Origin: Pseudomonas sp. UBA6562
GTDB lineage: Bacteria; Pseudomonadota; Gammaproteobacteria; Pseudomonadales; Pseudomonadaceae
NCBI RefSeq assembly: GCF_002434265.1
Contig: NZ_DJJS01000004.1
Location: 62,001-126,000 of the forward strand
Direction of reading: 5' to 3'
DNA: 64,000 bases
Position numbers and translations under genes: made by a program. Of this stretch, positions 51,902 through 62,141 are shown in pieces. The notes under the pieces were generated by a model. The model made no database searches. It was not told where the DNA came from and worked only from the letters and a program-made list of their open reading frames with translations. Numbering within the stretch: the first letter of the stretch is position 1; every line of letters begins with the position of its first letter.

Positions 51902-53146
51902 ATGAAACCACTGCTGCACATCACCCCGGCCCGCGCGCTGCTGTTCGGGCTCACCCTGGCCTTGTTCGAGCTGCTGACCTACCTGGCCAGCGATGCGGTC
52001 ATGCCGGCCATGCCCAACGTGGTCGCCGACCTCAAGGCCAGCCCCGAGTACATTCCCCACGCGCTCAACCTGTACCTGCTGGGCGGGGTACTGTTGCAAT
52101 GGCTGATCGGCCCGCTGGCCGACCGCTACGGGCGGCGACCGTTGCTGCTGACCGGCTGCCTGCTGTTCGGTGCGGCATGCCTGGGCACCTATTGGGCGCA
52201 TGACATCACCCTGTTCAACGTATTGCGCCTGTTGCAGGGGGTGGGCCTGGGCTTCGTGGTCACGGTCAGCTACCCGGCATTGAACGAGGCCTTCAGCGAG
52301 GCCGACGCCGTGCGCATGATGGCGCTGCTGGCCAACATCGCCTTGCTCTCGCCGCTGCTCGGGCCTCTGGTCGGTACGCTGATGCTGCAATGGCTCGACT
52401 GGCGCTGGCTGTTCGTGGCCTTCGCGGTGGGTGCAGTGATGACCTGGGGGCTGTTGTACCGGCTGATGCCGGAAACCCTGGGCGTCGAGCGGCGCGACGG
52501 TTCACGCTTGCCGTTCACGCCGATCGAGCTGCTGCCGCTGTTGCGCGGTTACGGACAACTGCTCGGCAACCGCCGCTTCGTCGCCGGCAGTGCGGCGCTG
52601 GGGCTGGTGGGCTTGCCGCTGATCGCCTGGATCGGCCTGTCGCCGGTACTCTTGATCCACGACGAAGGCTTGAGCGCGATGGCCTATGCGCTGTGGCAAC
52701 TGCCGGTGTTCGCCGGGCTGATCCTGGGCAACCTGATCATCAACCACATCGCCGACCGCTACCCGCTGGCGACCCTGTTGCGCGGTGCGTTGCTGCCTTA
52801 TCTGGCTGGCTTGGCCGCACTGGTGCTGGCTACCTGGTTATGGCCTTCGGTGCCGAGCGTGGTGCTGGGCCTGTCGTTGTACGCGGCGGGGTTGGGAATC
52901 GCCAACGCGGTGCTGTACCGCTTGACGCTGTTTTCCAGCCTGCAGAGCAAAGGCCTGGTGTCGGCCATGCTGGGCATGATCACCATCGCGTTGTTGGGCG
53001 TGGGTGGCGCGCTGCTGGCGGTGCTTGGCGCCGGCGCCAGCCTGTTGAGCTTCGCCGTGGCGGCCAGCGCGGCGGGCGCGTTGGCGCTGTGGCCGCTGTG
53101 GTCGATCGTCGGTGCGCGTTCCGGGCAGCAAGTGCCCGCAGCGTAG
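51902..53146 (+). CDS. MFS multidrug transporter, MdfA-like
   Basis: 414 residues from the ATG at 51902; an in-frame GTG-type extension upstream runs through the inverted repeat and is rejected. Twelve transmembrane helices. It resembles Escherichia coli MdfA closely: helix 1 keeps the two acidic residues (LFELLTYLASDAVMPAMP), followed by QWLIGPLADRYGRRPLLLTG, RLLQGVGLGFV and SPLLGPLVGTL. It should be a proton/drug antiporter with broad cationic and neutral substrates. The substrate range is inferred from the family. Confidence 0.88.
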   Translation: MKPLLHITPARALLFGLTLALFELLTYLASDAVMPAMPNVVADLKASPEYIPHALNLYLLGGVLLQWLIGPLADRYGRRPLLLTGCLLFGAACLGTYWAHDITLFNVLRLLQGVGLGFVVTVSYPALNEAFSEADAVRMMALLANIALLSPLLGPLVGTLMLQWLDWRWLFVAFAVGAVMTWGLLYRLMPETLGVERRDGSRLPFTPIELLPLLRGYGQLLGNRRFVAGSAALGLVGLPLIAWIGLSPVLLIHDEGLSAMAYALWQLPVFAGLILGNLIINHIADRYPLATLLRGALLPYLAGLAALVLATWLWPSVPSVVLGLSLYAAGLGIANAVLYRLTLFSSLQSKGLVSAMLGMITIALLGVGGALLAVLGAGASLLSFAVAASAAGALALWPLWSIVGARSGQQVPAA

Positions 53147-53147
53147 G

Positions 53148-53171
53148 GCTGGGGAGCGATCGCTCCCCAGC
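53148..53171. terminator. Bidirectional hairpin between mdfA-like gene and ampG
   Basis: A perfect 24-bp palindrome built on GGGGAGCGATCGCTCCCC sits in the 29-bp gap between two convergent genes. It lacks a T-run but is well placed to stop transcription from both sides. Confidence 0.7.
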
Positions 53172-53175
53172 GCTA

Positions 53176-54723
53176 TCAGGATTTTTCCGACGGTGGCTCG
53201 GCCGCCGCGCCCAAGGCGCCCGGCCGCGACTGCTGGCGCCATTGCAGGGCGATCAGAATCAAGGTCGGCACGCCCAGCAACGCTGTGATCATGAAGAAGT
53301 TGTGGTAACCGAACTTCTCCACCATGACCCCGGAGTAACCGCCGATCAGACGTGGCAACAGCAGCATGATCGAGCTGAGCAGGGCGTACTGGGTGGCCGA
53401 GAACTTGAGGTTGGTCAGGCTCGACAGGTAGGCGACGAAGGCCGAGGTGGCCAGGCCCGAGCTCAGGTTGTCCAGCGAGATGGTCAGGATCAGCATCTGC
53501 AGGTTCGGGCCCATGTCGGCGAGCATGACGAACAGGACGTTGGTCGCCGCCGAGCTGACCCCGCCGATGAATAGGATCGGCAGAATGCCGAAGCGCACGA
53601 TCAGCAACCCACCCACGCCCGCGCCGAGCAAGGTCATGATCAGGCCGAAGATCTTGCTGACGCTGGCGATCTGGTCCTTGGTGAAGCCCTGGTCGATGTA
53701 GAAGACGTTGGCCATCACGCCCATCACCGTATCGGACATGCGGTAGGTGGCGATCAGCCCGAGCAGCAGCAGCGCTTGCCAGCGGTAGCGCTGGATGAAG
53801 TCGTTGACCGGCGTGAGCACCGGCGCCAAACCGCGCCGGCCCATGGACGACAGGCACGCCCAGGTCAGTAGCACATACAGGACCAGGCGCATGAAGGCCC
53901 GGTCGTCACGCGCCAGGTCGAGCATGGAGGCATTGCCGAACACTACGCTGGCCCAATCGGTGTTGAACATCTGGGTGAAGCTCGCCGGTACCGACACCAG
54001 CAGGATGATCAGCACGAACACCGAAGCCAGCTGGTGGCCCAGGCCATAACGCGCAGCCGACAGCTGGGTGCGCAGCGGCACTGGCGGTTCGCGCATGATC
54101 AGCGTGGTGAATACCGCCGGCAGCATGATCACGCCGAACAGCACGTAGGTGCCGGTCCAGGCCTTGTGCAGGTAGCTGAAGCCGGTCGAGCCGAACCATT
54201 CGGCGAAGAACAGCGCACCGGCGGTCGCCAGCAGGGCCGCGACCCGGTAACCGGCCATGTAGCTGGCGGCCAGGGCGGCCTGGCGCTGGTCGTCGGCGAT
54301 TTCCAGGCGGTAGGCGTCGACGGCGATGTCTTGCGTGGCCGAGGCGAAGGCGACCAGCACCGCCAGCGCGATCAACCAGGACAGGTGCTGTTGCGGATCG
54401 CACAGGCCCATGCCGATCAGCCCCAGCACGACCAGGGTCTGCGACAGCAGCAGCCACGAGCGACGCCGGCCCATGCCGCCGAGCAGCGGCAGGCGCCATT
54501 GGTCGAGCAGGGGCGACCAGACCCATTTGAAGGCGTAGGCCAGGCCGATCAGGCTGGCGTAGCCGATGGTCTCGCGGGCGACCCCCGCTTCGCGCAGCCA
54601 CACCGACAGGGTCGAGAACACCAGCATGTAGGGCAAACCGGCGGCGAAGCCGAGCAGCAGAAGCACCAAGGTCGAGGGACTGGCGTAGGCAGCGAGCGCA
54701 GCGCGCCAGGTTTTACGGGACAT
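53176..54723 (-). CDS. ampG: Muropeptide permease AmpG
   Basis: 515 residues, major facilitator fold with about twelve to fourteen helices. AmpG blocks: LLLLGFAAGLPYMLVFSTLSVWLREAGV at the start (transport of GlcNAc-anhydroMurNAc peptides), WSPLLDQWRLPLLGGMGRRRSWLLLSQ, SATQDIAVDAYRLEI and SSGLATSAFVAYLSSLTN. It imports wall turnover products for recycling, and its activity controls AmpR-dependent beta-lactamase induction in species that carry ampC. Convergent with the MdfA-like gene. Confidence 0.92.
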   Translation of the reverse strand: MSRKTWRAALAAYASPSTLVLLLLGFAAGLPYMLVFSTLSVWLREAGVARETIGYASLIGLAYAFKWVWSPLLDQWRLPLLGGMGRRRSWLLLSQTLVVLGLIGMGLCDPQQHLSWLIALAVLVAFASATQDIAVDAYRLEIADDQRQAALAASYMAGYRVAALLATAGALFFAEWFGSTGFSYLHKAWTGTYVLFGVIMLPAVFTTLIMREPPVPLRTQLSAARYGLGHQLASVFVLIILLVSVPASFTQMFNTDWASVVFGNASMLDLARDDRAFMRLVLYVLLTWACLSSMGRRGLAPVLTPVNDFIQRYRWQALLLLGLIATYRMSDTVMGVMANVFYIDQGFTKDQIASVSKIFGLIMTLLGAGVGGLLIVRFGILPILFIGGVSSAATNVLFVMLADMGPNLQMLILTISLDNLSSGLATSAFVAYLSSLTNLKFSATQYALLSSIMLLLPRLIGGYSGVMVEKFGYHNFFMITALLGVPTLILIALQWRQQSRPGALGAAAEPPSEKS

Positions 54724-54766
54724 CGGCCACTATCTGCCTCAAGGTTGCATGAACAAAACGCGCACT

Positions 54767-55120
54767 CTACCCGCTGTGCTCCACCGGGCGCCAGCCATGT
54801 CGGGCCATATCCACACGATCGGCGCTGATTGGCACGCCCTCGGCGCGCAGCCTGGCGCGTTGCTCGTCCCCGGAAGGCGTACCGCTGGCCAGGCTCAAGC
54901 GGCCGTTGGCGGCCAGCACCCGGTGCCAGGGCAGGCGCGTGCCTTCGGGCAGTTGGCTCAAGGTTCTGCCGACCCAACGGGCCGCGCGACCCAATCCGGC
55001 CAGTTCGGCCAGTTGCCCGTAGCTAACCACCTTGCCGGCGGGCACGCTGGCCAAGACGCCATACAGCGCCGTTCGTCGGGCTTGGGCGCTCGAAGCGTCG
55101 GGTATGAGGGGGTCGTTCAT
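54767..55120 (-). CDS. Alkyltransferase-like protein (ATL, MGMT homolog without cysteine)
   Basis: 117 residues of the MGMT DNA-binding domain. The core VPAGKVVSYGQLAELAGLGRAAR holds the recognition helix with the Arg finger, but the active-site PCHRV of the methyltransferases reads PWHRV here: Cys is replaced by Trp. Such ATL proteins (YbaZ in Escherichia coli) flip alkylated guanine and signal it to nucleotide excision repair. The DNA-damage role is from the family. It lies 43 bp downstream of nothing else on its strand and divergently from the DUF481 gene. Confidence 0.9.
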   Translation of the reverse strand: MNDPLIPDASSAQARRTALYGVLASVPAGKVVSYGQLAELAGLGRAARWVGRTLSQLPEGTRLPWHRVLAANGRLSLASGTPSGDEQRARLRAEGVPISADRVDMARHGWRPVEHSG

Positions 55121-55271
55121 CGGTACGCACCTGCTGGCATGGGGCCCTCCAAACGAATGGCTTCAAATGAGAATGGAACTCAACGCCAAAGTGGGTGTCT
55201 GTGCTTGCTCTGACCGCGGCGATCTGGATAATGCCCGGATTTTTCCACCTTCCGAGCCTTTCGATCCGCTT

Positions 55272-56279
55272 ATGTTCTCTCGAGCTTTGCTGTCTATTGC
55301 CGTCGTTTCCCTGTCCGCTCCGGTATTGGCCGACACCGTCTGGATGAAGAACGGCGACCGCCTGACCGGCACCATCAAGGTTTTCGACGGCGGCAAGTTG
55401 CTGCTCGACACCAAGTACGGCGGCGCTATCGCGCTGGACTGGAAAGAGGTCAAGACCCTCGAAAGCGACCAGCAGTTGCTGGTCAAGCAAGGCGCCTATG
55501 AAGGCGAACGCGCCAAGTCGCTGCAACCGGCCGAGGCGGGCAAGGTCATCCTGGCCAATGGCGAAGCGCCCAAGACCGTCGAGCTGGCCAGCATCGAGCA
55601 GATCCTCAAGCCCAAGCCCGTGGTCGAAGACCTGGTCTGGAAGGGTCGAATCGACGCCGCGCTGGACTACAAACGCGCCGAAAAAGACACCGACAACTAC
55701 GACATCGGCTTCAAGACCAGCGCGCGCCACGGCCGCTGGCGGCACACCGCCGACGGTGAGTACAACCGCGACACCCAGAACGACGTCACCACCAACGACA
55801 ACTGGAACGTCGAGTACTCGCTCGACCGCTTCCTGACCGACCAGTGGTTCTGGCAAGGGCGCGTCGACTACACCCGCGACCATATCGAAGACCTCGAACG
55901 CCAGCGCACCGTCGGTACCGGCCCCGGTTACCAGTTCTGGGACGACGAACTGGGCGCCTTCTCGCTCGGCAGCCTGCTCAACCGCACCGACTACGCCTAC
56001 CGCGACGGCGGCAAAGACAGCTTCTATTCCGTGGCGATGAAGTGGGACTACAACCGCTACCTGATCGGCAAGCGCTTCGAATTCTTCACCAACGGTGAAG
56101 TGGGCAAGCCGCTGGGCTCGGTCGCCGACTACTCGCTCGATGCCGAGCTGGGCGTGCGTTACAAGGTGACCGAATGGGCGTCGCTCAACCTCAAGGCGGA
56201 GCGGAACGTGATCAGCGGCACCGAGGACAGCGACCTGGAGAAGACCCGCTACACCGCAGGCTTCGGCGTCAACTGGTAA
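55272..56279 (+). CDS. DUF481 family putative outer-membrane protein
   Basis: 335 residues from the ATG at 55272 (MFSRALLSIAVVSLSAPVLAD, a classical signal peptide cut after VLA). The mature part begins TVWMKNGDRLTGTIKVFDGGKLLLDTKY, an SH3-like segment seen in many DUF481 proteins. A beta-rich DUF481 domain follows (alternating aromatic strands, ending in FGVNW, an outer-membrane beta-signal). Salt- or stress-induced in some bacteria; no function is established. Confidence 0.88.
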   Translation: MFSRALLSIAVVSLSAPVLADTVWMKNGDRLTGTIKVFDGGKLLLDTKYGGAIALDWKEVKTLESDQQLLVKQGAYEGERAKSLQPAEAGKVILANGEAPKTVELASIEQILKPKPVVEDLVWKGRIDAALDYKRAEKDTDNYDIGFKTSARHGRWRHTADGEYNRDTQNDVTTNDNWNVEYSLDRFLTDQWFWQGRVDYTRDHIEDLERQRTVGTGPGYQFWDDELGAFSLGSLLNRTDYAYRDGGKDSFYSVAMKWDYNRYLIGKRFEFFTNGEVGKPLGSVADYSLDAELGVRYKVTEWASLNLKAERNVISGTEDSDLEKTRYTAGFGVNW

Positions 56280-56366
56280 GCCGCTGGCAGCGCTCTGGCG
56301 GCTGGCACCTGACGGCGTAAATGACTATCGTGTGCCCGGTCATTTCTTCGTCAGGAGCCACCCCCT

Positions 56367-57098
56367 GTGAGTACCCCCGCCCATCGCCCAGCCCGTGAGC
56401 TGTTGCTCAAGGAATACCGGGGCGTGCTGTCGACCCACTCCAAGTCCATGCCCGGTTACCCGTTCGGTTCGGTAGTGCCTTATTGCCTGGACGCGCAGGG
56501 CTGGCCATTGCTGTTGATCAGCCGCATCGCGCAACACACCCACAACCTCAAGCAGGACGCCAAGTGTTCGCTGCTGGTGGGCGAGCGTGACGCCGAAGAC
56601 GTGCAGGCCGTGGGCCGTCTGACGCTGCTGGCGCAGGCGCGCAAGCTCGACGAAGCCAGCGCCATCGCCGCCGCTGCCGAGCGTTACTACCGTTATTTCC
56701 CGGAAGCGGCCGGCTACCATCAGGCCCACGATTTCGATTTCTGGGTGCTGGAACCGGTACGCCATCGCTACATCGGCGGCTTCGGCGCCATCCACTGGCT
56801 CGACGACGTCACCCTGGCCAACCCTTTCGCCGGTAGCGTCGAGGCCAGGATGATCGAACACATGAACAGCGACCACGCCTCGGCCATCGCCCATTACGTT
56901 GCCCTCAACCCACTGCCAGTCACGCCGCCTGCCGCACTGGTGGGCATCGACAGCGAAGGCATGCACCTGCGTATCGGCCAGGCGCTTCATTGGTTGCCCT
57001 TCGGGCAGACCTGCAATAACCCGACACAAGTTCGCGAAGCCCTGGTTTTACCGACCCGCGCCGAGCAATGGCCCACCTACGAAACGCCTGCGGGTTGA
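56367..57098 (+). CDS. HugZ-type heme-utilisation / FMN-binding split-barrel protein
   Basis: 243 residues from GTG at 56367 behind CAGGAG. Residues 1-150 are a pyridoxamine-5'-phosphate-oxidase-like split barrel (GVLSTHSKSMPGYPFGSVVPY, HTHNLKQDAKCSLLVGERD). A DUF2470 domain follows (MIEHMNSDHASAIAHYVALN). This combination is typical of the HugZ/HutZ heme-degradation group, but most such proteins lack proven activity. No heme-uptake genes lie nearby, so the role is open. Confidence 0.82.
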   Translation: MSTPAHRPARELLLKEYRGVLSTHSKSMPGYPFGSVVPYCLDAQGWPLLLISRIAQHTHNLKQDAKCSLLVGERDAEDVQAVGRLTLLAQARKLDEASAIAAAAERYYRYFPEAAGYHQAHDFDFWVLEPVRHRYIGGFGAIHWLDDVTLANPFAGSVEARMIEHMNSDHASAIAHYVALNPLPVTPPAALVGIDSEGMHLRIGQALHWLPFGQTCNNPTQVREALVLPTRAEQWPTYETPAG

Positions 57099-57164
57099 AA
57101 TGCAGAGTCGTCGCAACCATCTAGAGGTCTCACAGCAAGACTGTCTTGCGCGAGGATTCCTGTA

Positions 57165-57626
57165 ATGCGTGTTTTTCTCCTGCTTCTATTGATCTTCCCG
57201 GTGCTTGAGTTGTTCGTCTTCGTCAAGGTCGCCGGGGCCATCGGATTTCTGCCGGCGTTGCTGCTGATCATCGCCGGCTCCGCCCTGGGCCTGCTGGTGA
57301 TGCGCGTGGCGGGCTTGGCCACGGCGCTGCGTGCCCGTGAAAGCCTGCAGCGCGGCGAACTGCCCGCCGAGCAGATGTTCCAGGGCTTGATGCTGGCCGT
57401 CGGTGGCGGCCTGCTGCTGATCCCGGGCTTCGTCAGCGACGTACTGGGCCTGGTCTGTCTGTTGCCGTTCACCCGCCATTTCGTCGCGCGCAAGCTGCGC
57501 GCCCGTGTCGAGGCGCAAGCCGCCCGCCAGCGGGCGTTCCGCGACGAGCCCTTTGCCGCCCAGCCGCGCGAGGGCCTGCAACGGCCCAACGTCATCGAAG
57601 GCGAGTACGAGCGCCGCGACCAATAA
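57165..57626 (+). CDS. fxsA: FxsA family membrane protein
   Basis: 153 residues. Two or three hydrophobic segments near the N-terminus (LLLIFPVLELFVFVKVAGAI, GFLPALLLIIAGSALGLLVM) and a third, GLMLAVGGGLLLIPGFVSDVLGL, match FxsA/UPF0716. In Escherichia coli FxsA overexpression relieves F-plasmid exclusion of phage T7. The gene sits just before groESL in many gammaproteobacteria. It starts with ATG after AGGATTCCTGTA. Confidence 0.9.
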   Translation: MRVFLLLLLIFPVLELFVFVKVAGAIGFLPALLLIIAGSALGLLVMRVAGLATALRARESLQRGELPAEQMFQGLMLAVGGGLLLIPGFVSDVLGLVCLLPFTRHFVARKLRARVEAQAARQRAFRDEPFAAQPREGLQRPNVIEGEYERRDQ

Positions 57627-57641
57627 TCCCGCCCTCCTTGC

Positions 57642-57664
57642 AACGGCCCCATGACGGGGCCGTT
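57642..57664 (+). terminator. Weak terminator after fxsA
   Basis: A 9-bp stem AACGGCCCC / GGGGCCGTT with a five-base loop is followed by CGCATTT. The T-run is poor, so termination may be partial. Confidence 0.6.
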
Positions 57665-57708
57665 CGCATTTACGTTCCCCGTGTCTGAAAAAATATTTTT
57701 CTACGGCC

Positions 57709-57737
57709 TTGTAATCGACGTTGCCGACCTCATGTAT
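57709..57737 (+). promoter_or_regulatory. Sigma-32 (heat-shock) type promoter of groESL
   Basis: CTTGTAA (57709-57715) and CCTCATGTA (57729-57737), 13 bp apart, resemble the heat-shock consensus CTTGAAA and CCCCATNTA. A start near 57745 leaves a leader of about 138 nt before groES. Placement in the 256-bp gap upstream of groES supports it. Confidence 0.65.
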
Positions 57738-57882
57738 GGGACACCGCAAGGTTTCTGGCGCACATCGCCAGACATGACAGCGATGGCTCGCCCACGGCGG
57801 GCCATCTCCGGCGACGCCGGAACGCATTAACCGCCGGTGTCGACACCGGCCGATGAAAACCACAATTTGGGAGAGATCGACA

Positions 57883-58176
57883 ATGAAGCTTCGTCCTCTG
57901 CATGACCGCGTAGTCATCCGTCGCAGCGAAGAAGAATCGAAAACCGCTGGCGGTATCGTCCTGCCGGGCAGCGCGGCTGAGAAGCCGAACCGCGGCGAAA
58001 TTGTTGCCGTCGGTACCGGTCGAGTTCTGGACAGCGGCGAAGTCCGCGCCCTGGCCGTCAAAGTGGGTGACAAAGTCGTGTTCGGTCCGTACTCGGGCAG
58101 CAACACCGTGAAAGTCGACGGCGAAGACCTGCTGGTGATGAGCGAGAACGAAATCCTCGCTGTCGTCGAAGGCTGA
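57883..58176 (+). CDS. groES: Co-chaperonin GroES
   Basis: 97 residues from the ATG at 57883 (MKLRPLHDRVVIRRSEEE); an upstream in-frame ATG at 57853 is rejected because the ribosome binding site GGGAGAG lies after it. The mobile loop EEESKTAGGIVLPGSAAEKPN, which contacts GroEL, is intact, as is the roof VDGEDLLVMSENEILAVVE. It caps the GroEL chamber. First gene of the groESL operon, 48 bp before groEL, with highly biased codon use. Confidence 0.98.
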   Translation: MKLRPLHDRVVIRRSEEESKTAGGIVLPGSAAEKPNRGEIVAVGTGRVLDSGEVRALAVKVGDKVVFGPYSGSNTVKVDGEDLLVMSENEILAVVEG

Positions 58177-58224
58177 TTTCCCCCGATTTCCGTGACCCCA
58201 CAGAATTTCAAGGATTAAACGATC

Positions 58225-59865
<1,641 letters not shown>

Positions 59866-59888
59866 GCCAGCCTTACCCTCGCTGTAGG

Positions 59889-59916
59889 AAAAGCCTCGCC
59901 TCGTGCGGGGCTTTTT
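59889..59916 (+). terminator. Terminator after groESL
   Basis: An 11-bp stem with one G-T pair (AAAAGCCTCGC / GCGGGGCTTTT) is followed by a T-run, 24 bp past the groEL stop. Confidence 0.92.
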
Positions 59917-60045
59917 CGTTATGGCGCGTCAGTTGTTTCACTGGCAGGTCCAGGCTAAATGACCCGCAACGCTGGCGCCGCCACGACCGAAAGCCTTAAG
60001 CTGCGCCAGCCGCGCAGCACCCCCAGCACTGCACAGGAGAACCCG

Positions 60046-60729
60046 ATGCGCATTCTTTTGGTAGAAGACAACCGCGACATTCTGGCCAACCTCGCCGACT
60101 ACCTCGGCATGAAAGGCTATACCGTCGATTGCGCCCAGGATGGGTTGTCCGGGTTGCACCTGGCGGCGACCGAACACTACGACCTCATCGTGCTCGACAT
60201 CATGCTGCCCGGCATCGATGGCTACACCCTGTGCAAACGCCTGCGCGAAGATGCCCGCCGCGATACCCCGGTCATCATGCTCACCGCCCGCGACCAACTC
60301 GACGACCGCTTGCAGGGCTTCCGCTCCGGCGCCGATGACTACCTGCTCAAGCCTTTCGCGCTGTCGGAGCTGTCGGCGCGCATCGAAGCGATTCTGCGCC
60401 GTGCCCAGGGCGGCGGGCGGCGCACGTTGCAGGTGGCCGACCTCAGCTACGACCTCGACACCCTGGAGGTCACCCGCGAGGGTCGCCTGCTCAAGCTCAA
60501 CCCGGTCGGCCTCAAGCTGCTCGCCGTGCTGATGCAGAAAAGCCCGCACGTGCTGCGCCGTGAAGTGCTCGAAGAGGCGCTGTGGGGCGACGACTGCCCC
60601 GACAGCGACAGCCTGCGCAGCCACGTCCACCAACTGCGCCAAGTGATCGACAAGCCGTTCGACAAGCCGTTGCTGCACACCGTGCATGGCGTCGGCTATC
60701 GCCTGGCCGAGGGTCGTGATGGAGTTTAA
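60046..60729 (+). CDS. colR: Response regulator ColR
   Basis: 227 residues from the ATG at 60046 with CAGGAG 7 bp upstream. The receiver domain has acidic residues E7, D8, phosphoacceptor Asp51 (VLDIMLPGIDG) and Lys101-type KPFALSE. An OmpR/PhoB winged helix follows (RREVLEEALWGDDCPDSDSLRSH, VHGVGYRL). The sequence matches my recollection of P. putida ColR, which maintains membrane integrity under metal, phenol and polymyxin stress and is needed for root colonisation. colS begins 11 bases before its end. Confidence 0.95.
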   Translation: MRILLVEDNRDILANLADYLGMKGYTVDCAQDGLSGLHLAATEHYDLIVLDIMLPGIDGYTLCKRLREDARRDTPVIMLTARDQLDDRLQGFRSGADDYLLKPFALSELSARIEAILRRAQGGGRRTLQVADLSYDLDTLEVTREGRLLKLNPVGLKLLAVLMQKSPHVLRREVLEEALWGDDCPDSDSLRSHVHQLRQVIDKPFDKPLLHTVHGVGYRLAEGRDGV

Positions 60730-62053
60730 GCAGAGCCTCGCGCAGCGCATCATCATCGCCTTCGCGGTGATGAGCGCCCTGGTGGCCGGCGCCTTCGGTA
60801 TCGGCATCGTGTCCACCGTGCACCTGGTGGAGGAGCGCTTGATCTCCTCGGTCCTCGGCGGCGACCTGCAGCGTTTGCTGCGCATGGACAGCGTCAGCGA
60901 CTGGAGCCACCGACCGCGCCCCGACCAGCTGTTCTATTTCGACGGCGGGCGCGACGACTTCGAGCTGCCCCGAGACTTGCGCCATCTGGAAACCGGCTTC
61001 CATGAGGTGTTCCGCGATCAACTGTCGTACCACGCGATGGTCGAGGTGGTCGATGGCCGGCACTATGTGCTGCTGCAGGACCAGAGCGACTTCGAAGAGC
61101 GCGAGCGACTGCTGTTCGCCGTGGTGCTGGTGGGCTTCGTGCTCAGCCTGGTGCTGGCCACCGTGCTGGGCTGGCTGCTGGCAAGGCGGGTGATGGCGCC
61201 GGTGATCCGCCTGGCGCGCCAGGTGCGGCACCGCGATCAGTTGTTGGGCTTGGCACCGCCCCTGGCGCCGGACTACGCCGCCGACGAAGTGGGGCAGCTG
61301 GCGGTGGCCTTCGACGACACACTGGGCCGGCTGCGCGATGCCCTGACCCGCGAACGGCTGTTCACCAGCGACGTCAGCCACGAACTGCGCACGCCGTTGA
61401 TGGTGCTGGCGACCTCCTGTGAACTGCTGATGGTCAATCCCAACCTCGACAGCCGTTCGCGCAGCCAGGTCGAGCGTATCGCCCGCGCCACCGAGGAGAT
61501 GCGCGAACTGGTCAAGACCTTCCTCATGCTGGCCCGTGCCCAGCATGACGAGAATGCAATCGCCTCGCGCGCCACTGTACGCGAGGTGGCCGACGACCTG
61601 ATCGGGGTGTGGCGCGACACCGTCGAGCAGAAGGGCCTCGCGCTCTACTACGACGGCCGGGTCAGCGCCGGCCCACAGCAATACAACGCCACGTTCCTGC
61701 AATCGGTGATGGGCAACCTGCTGCGCAACGCCGCACATTACACCGACAGCGGTTACATCCGCCTGAGCCTCAACCCCGATGGCTTCAGCGTGGAAGACAG
61801 CGGTGTCGGCATCCCTGAGGAGCAGCGCGAGGCGATGTTCAAACCCTTCGTGCGTGGCGCCGAGCGGCGTGGCGAGGGCCTGGGTCTGGGCTTGTCGCTG
61901 GTGCAGCGGATATGCGACGACCAGGGCTGGCAGGTCAAGCTCAGCGCGACCTTGCCCCATGGTTGTCGTTTCCAGGTGGACCTGTGCGGTCCGAAAGAGG
62001 TGCTTGATCTGAAAGGCGAGGCCCACAACGTCCTCTCCAACGAGCAGACTTAG
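60719..62053 (+). CDS. colS: Sensor histidine kinase ColS
   Basis: 444 residues from the ATG at 60719, overlapping colR. Two transmembrane helices (about 11-33 and 131-155) flank a periplasmic domain of about 96 residues. It keeps all residues I recall as important for Fe(III)/Zn(II) sensing in P. putida ColS: H35, E38, H95, E96, H105 and the E126-x-x-E129 pair. HAMP, then the phosphoacceptor box SDVSHELRTPLMVL, N box NLLRNAAHY and G2 GEGLGLGLSLV follow. It ends convergent to blh, 88 bp away. Confidence 0.95.
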   Translation: MEFKQSLAQRIIIAFAVMSALVAGAFGIGIVSTVHLVEERLISSVLGGDLQRLLRMDSVSDWSHRPRPDQLFYFDGGRDDFELPRDLRHLETGFHEVFRDQLSYHAMVEVVDGRHYVLLQDQSDFEERERLLFAVVLVGFVLSLVLATVLGWLLARRVMAPVIRLARQVRHRDQLLGLAPPLAPDYAADEVGQLAVAFDDTLGRLRDALTRERLFTSDVSHELRTPLMVLATSCELLMVNPNLDSRSRSQVERIARATEEMRELVKTFLMLARAQHDENAIASRATVREVADDLIGVWRDTVEQKGLALYYDGRVSAGPQQYNATFLQSVMGNLLRNAAHYTDSGYIRLSLNPDGFSVEDSGVGIPEEQREAMFKPFVRGAERRGEGLGLGLSLVQRICDDQGWQVKLSATLPHGCRFQVDLCGPKEVLDLKGEAHNVLSNEQT

Positions 62054-62141
62054 CAGCGAGTCTCAGTGGTCTGCTTGTCGATGTCCGTCGTTTGGGCTTG
62101 CGTGCGCTCGCACGGTGACGGTCGAAGGCATGTCTCTTCGA

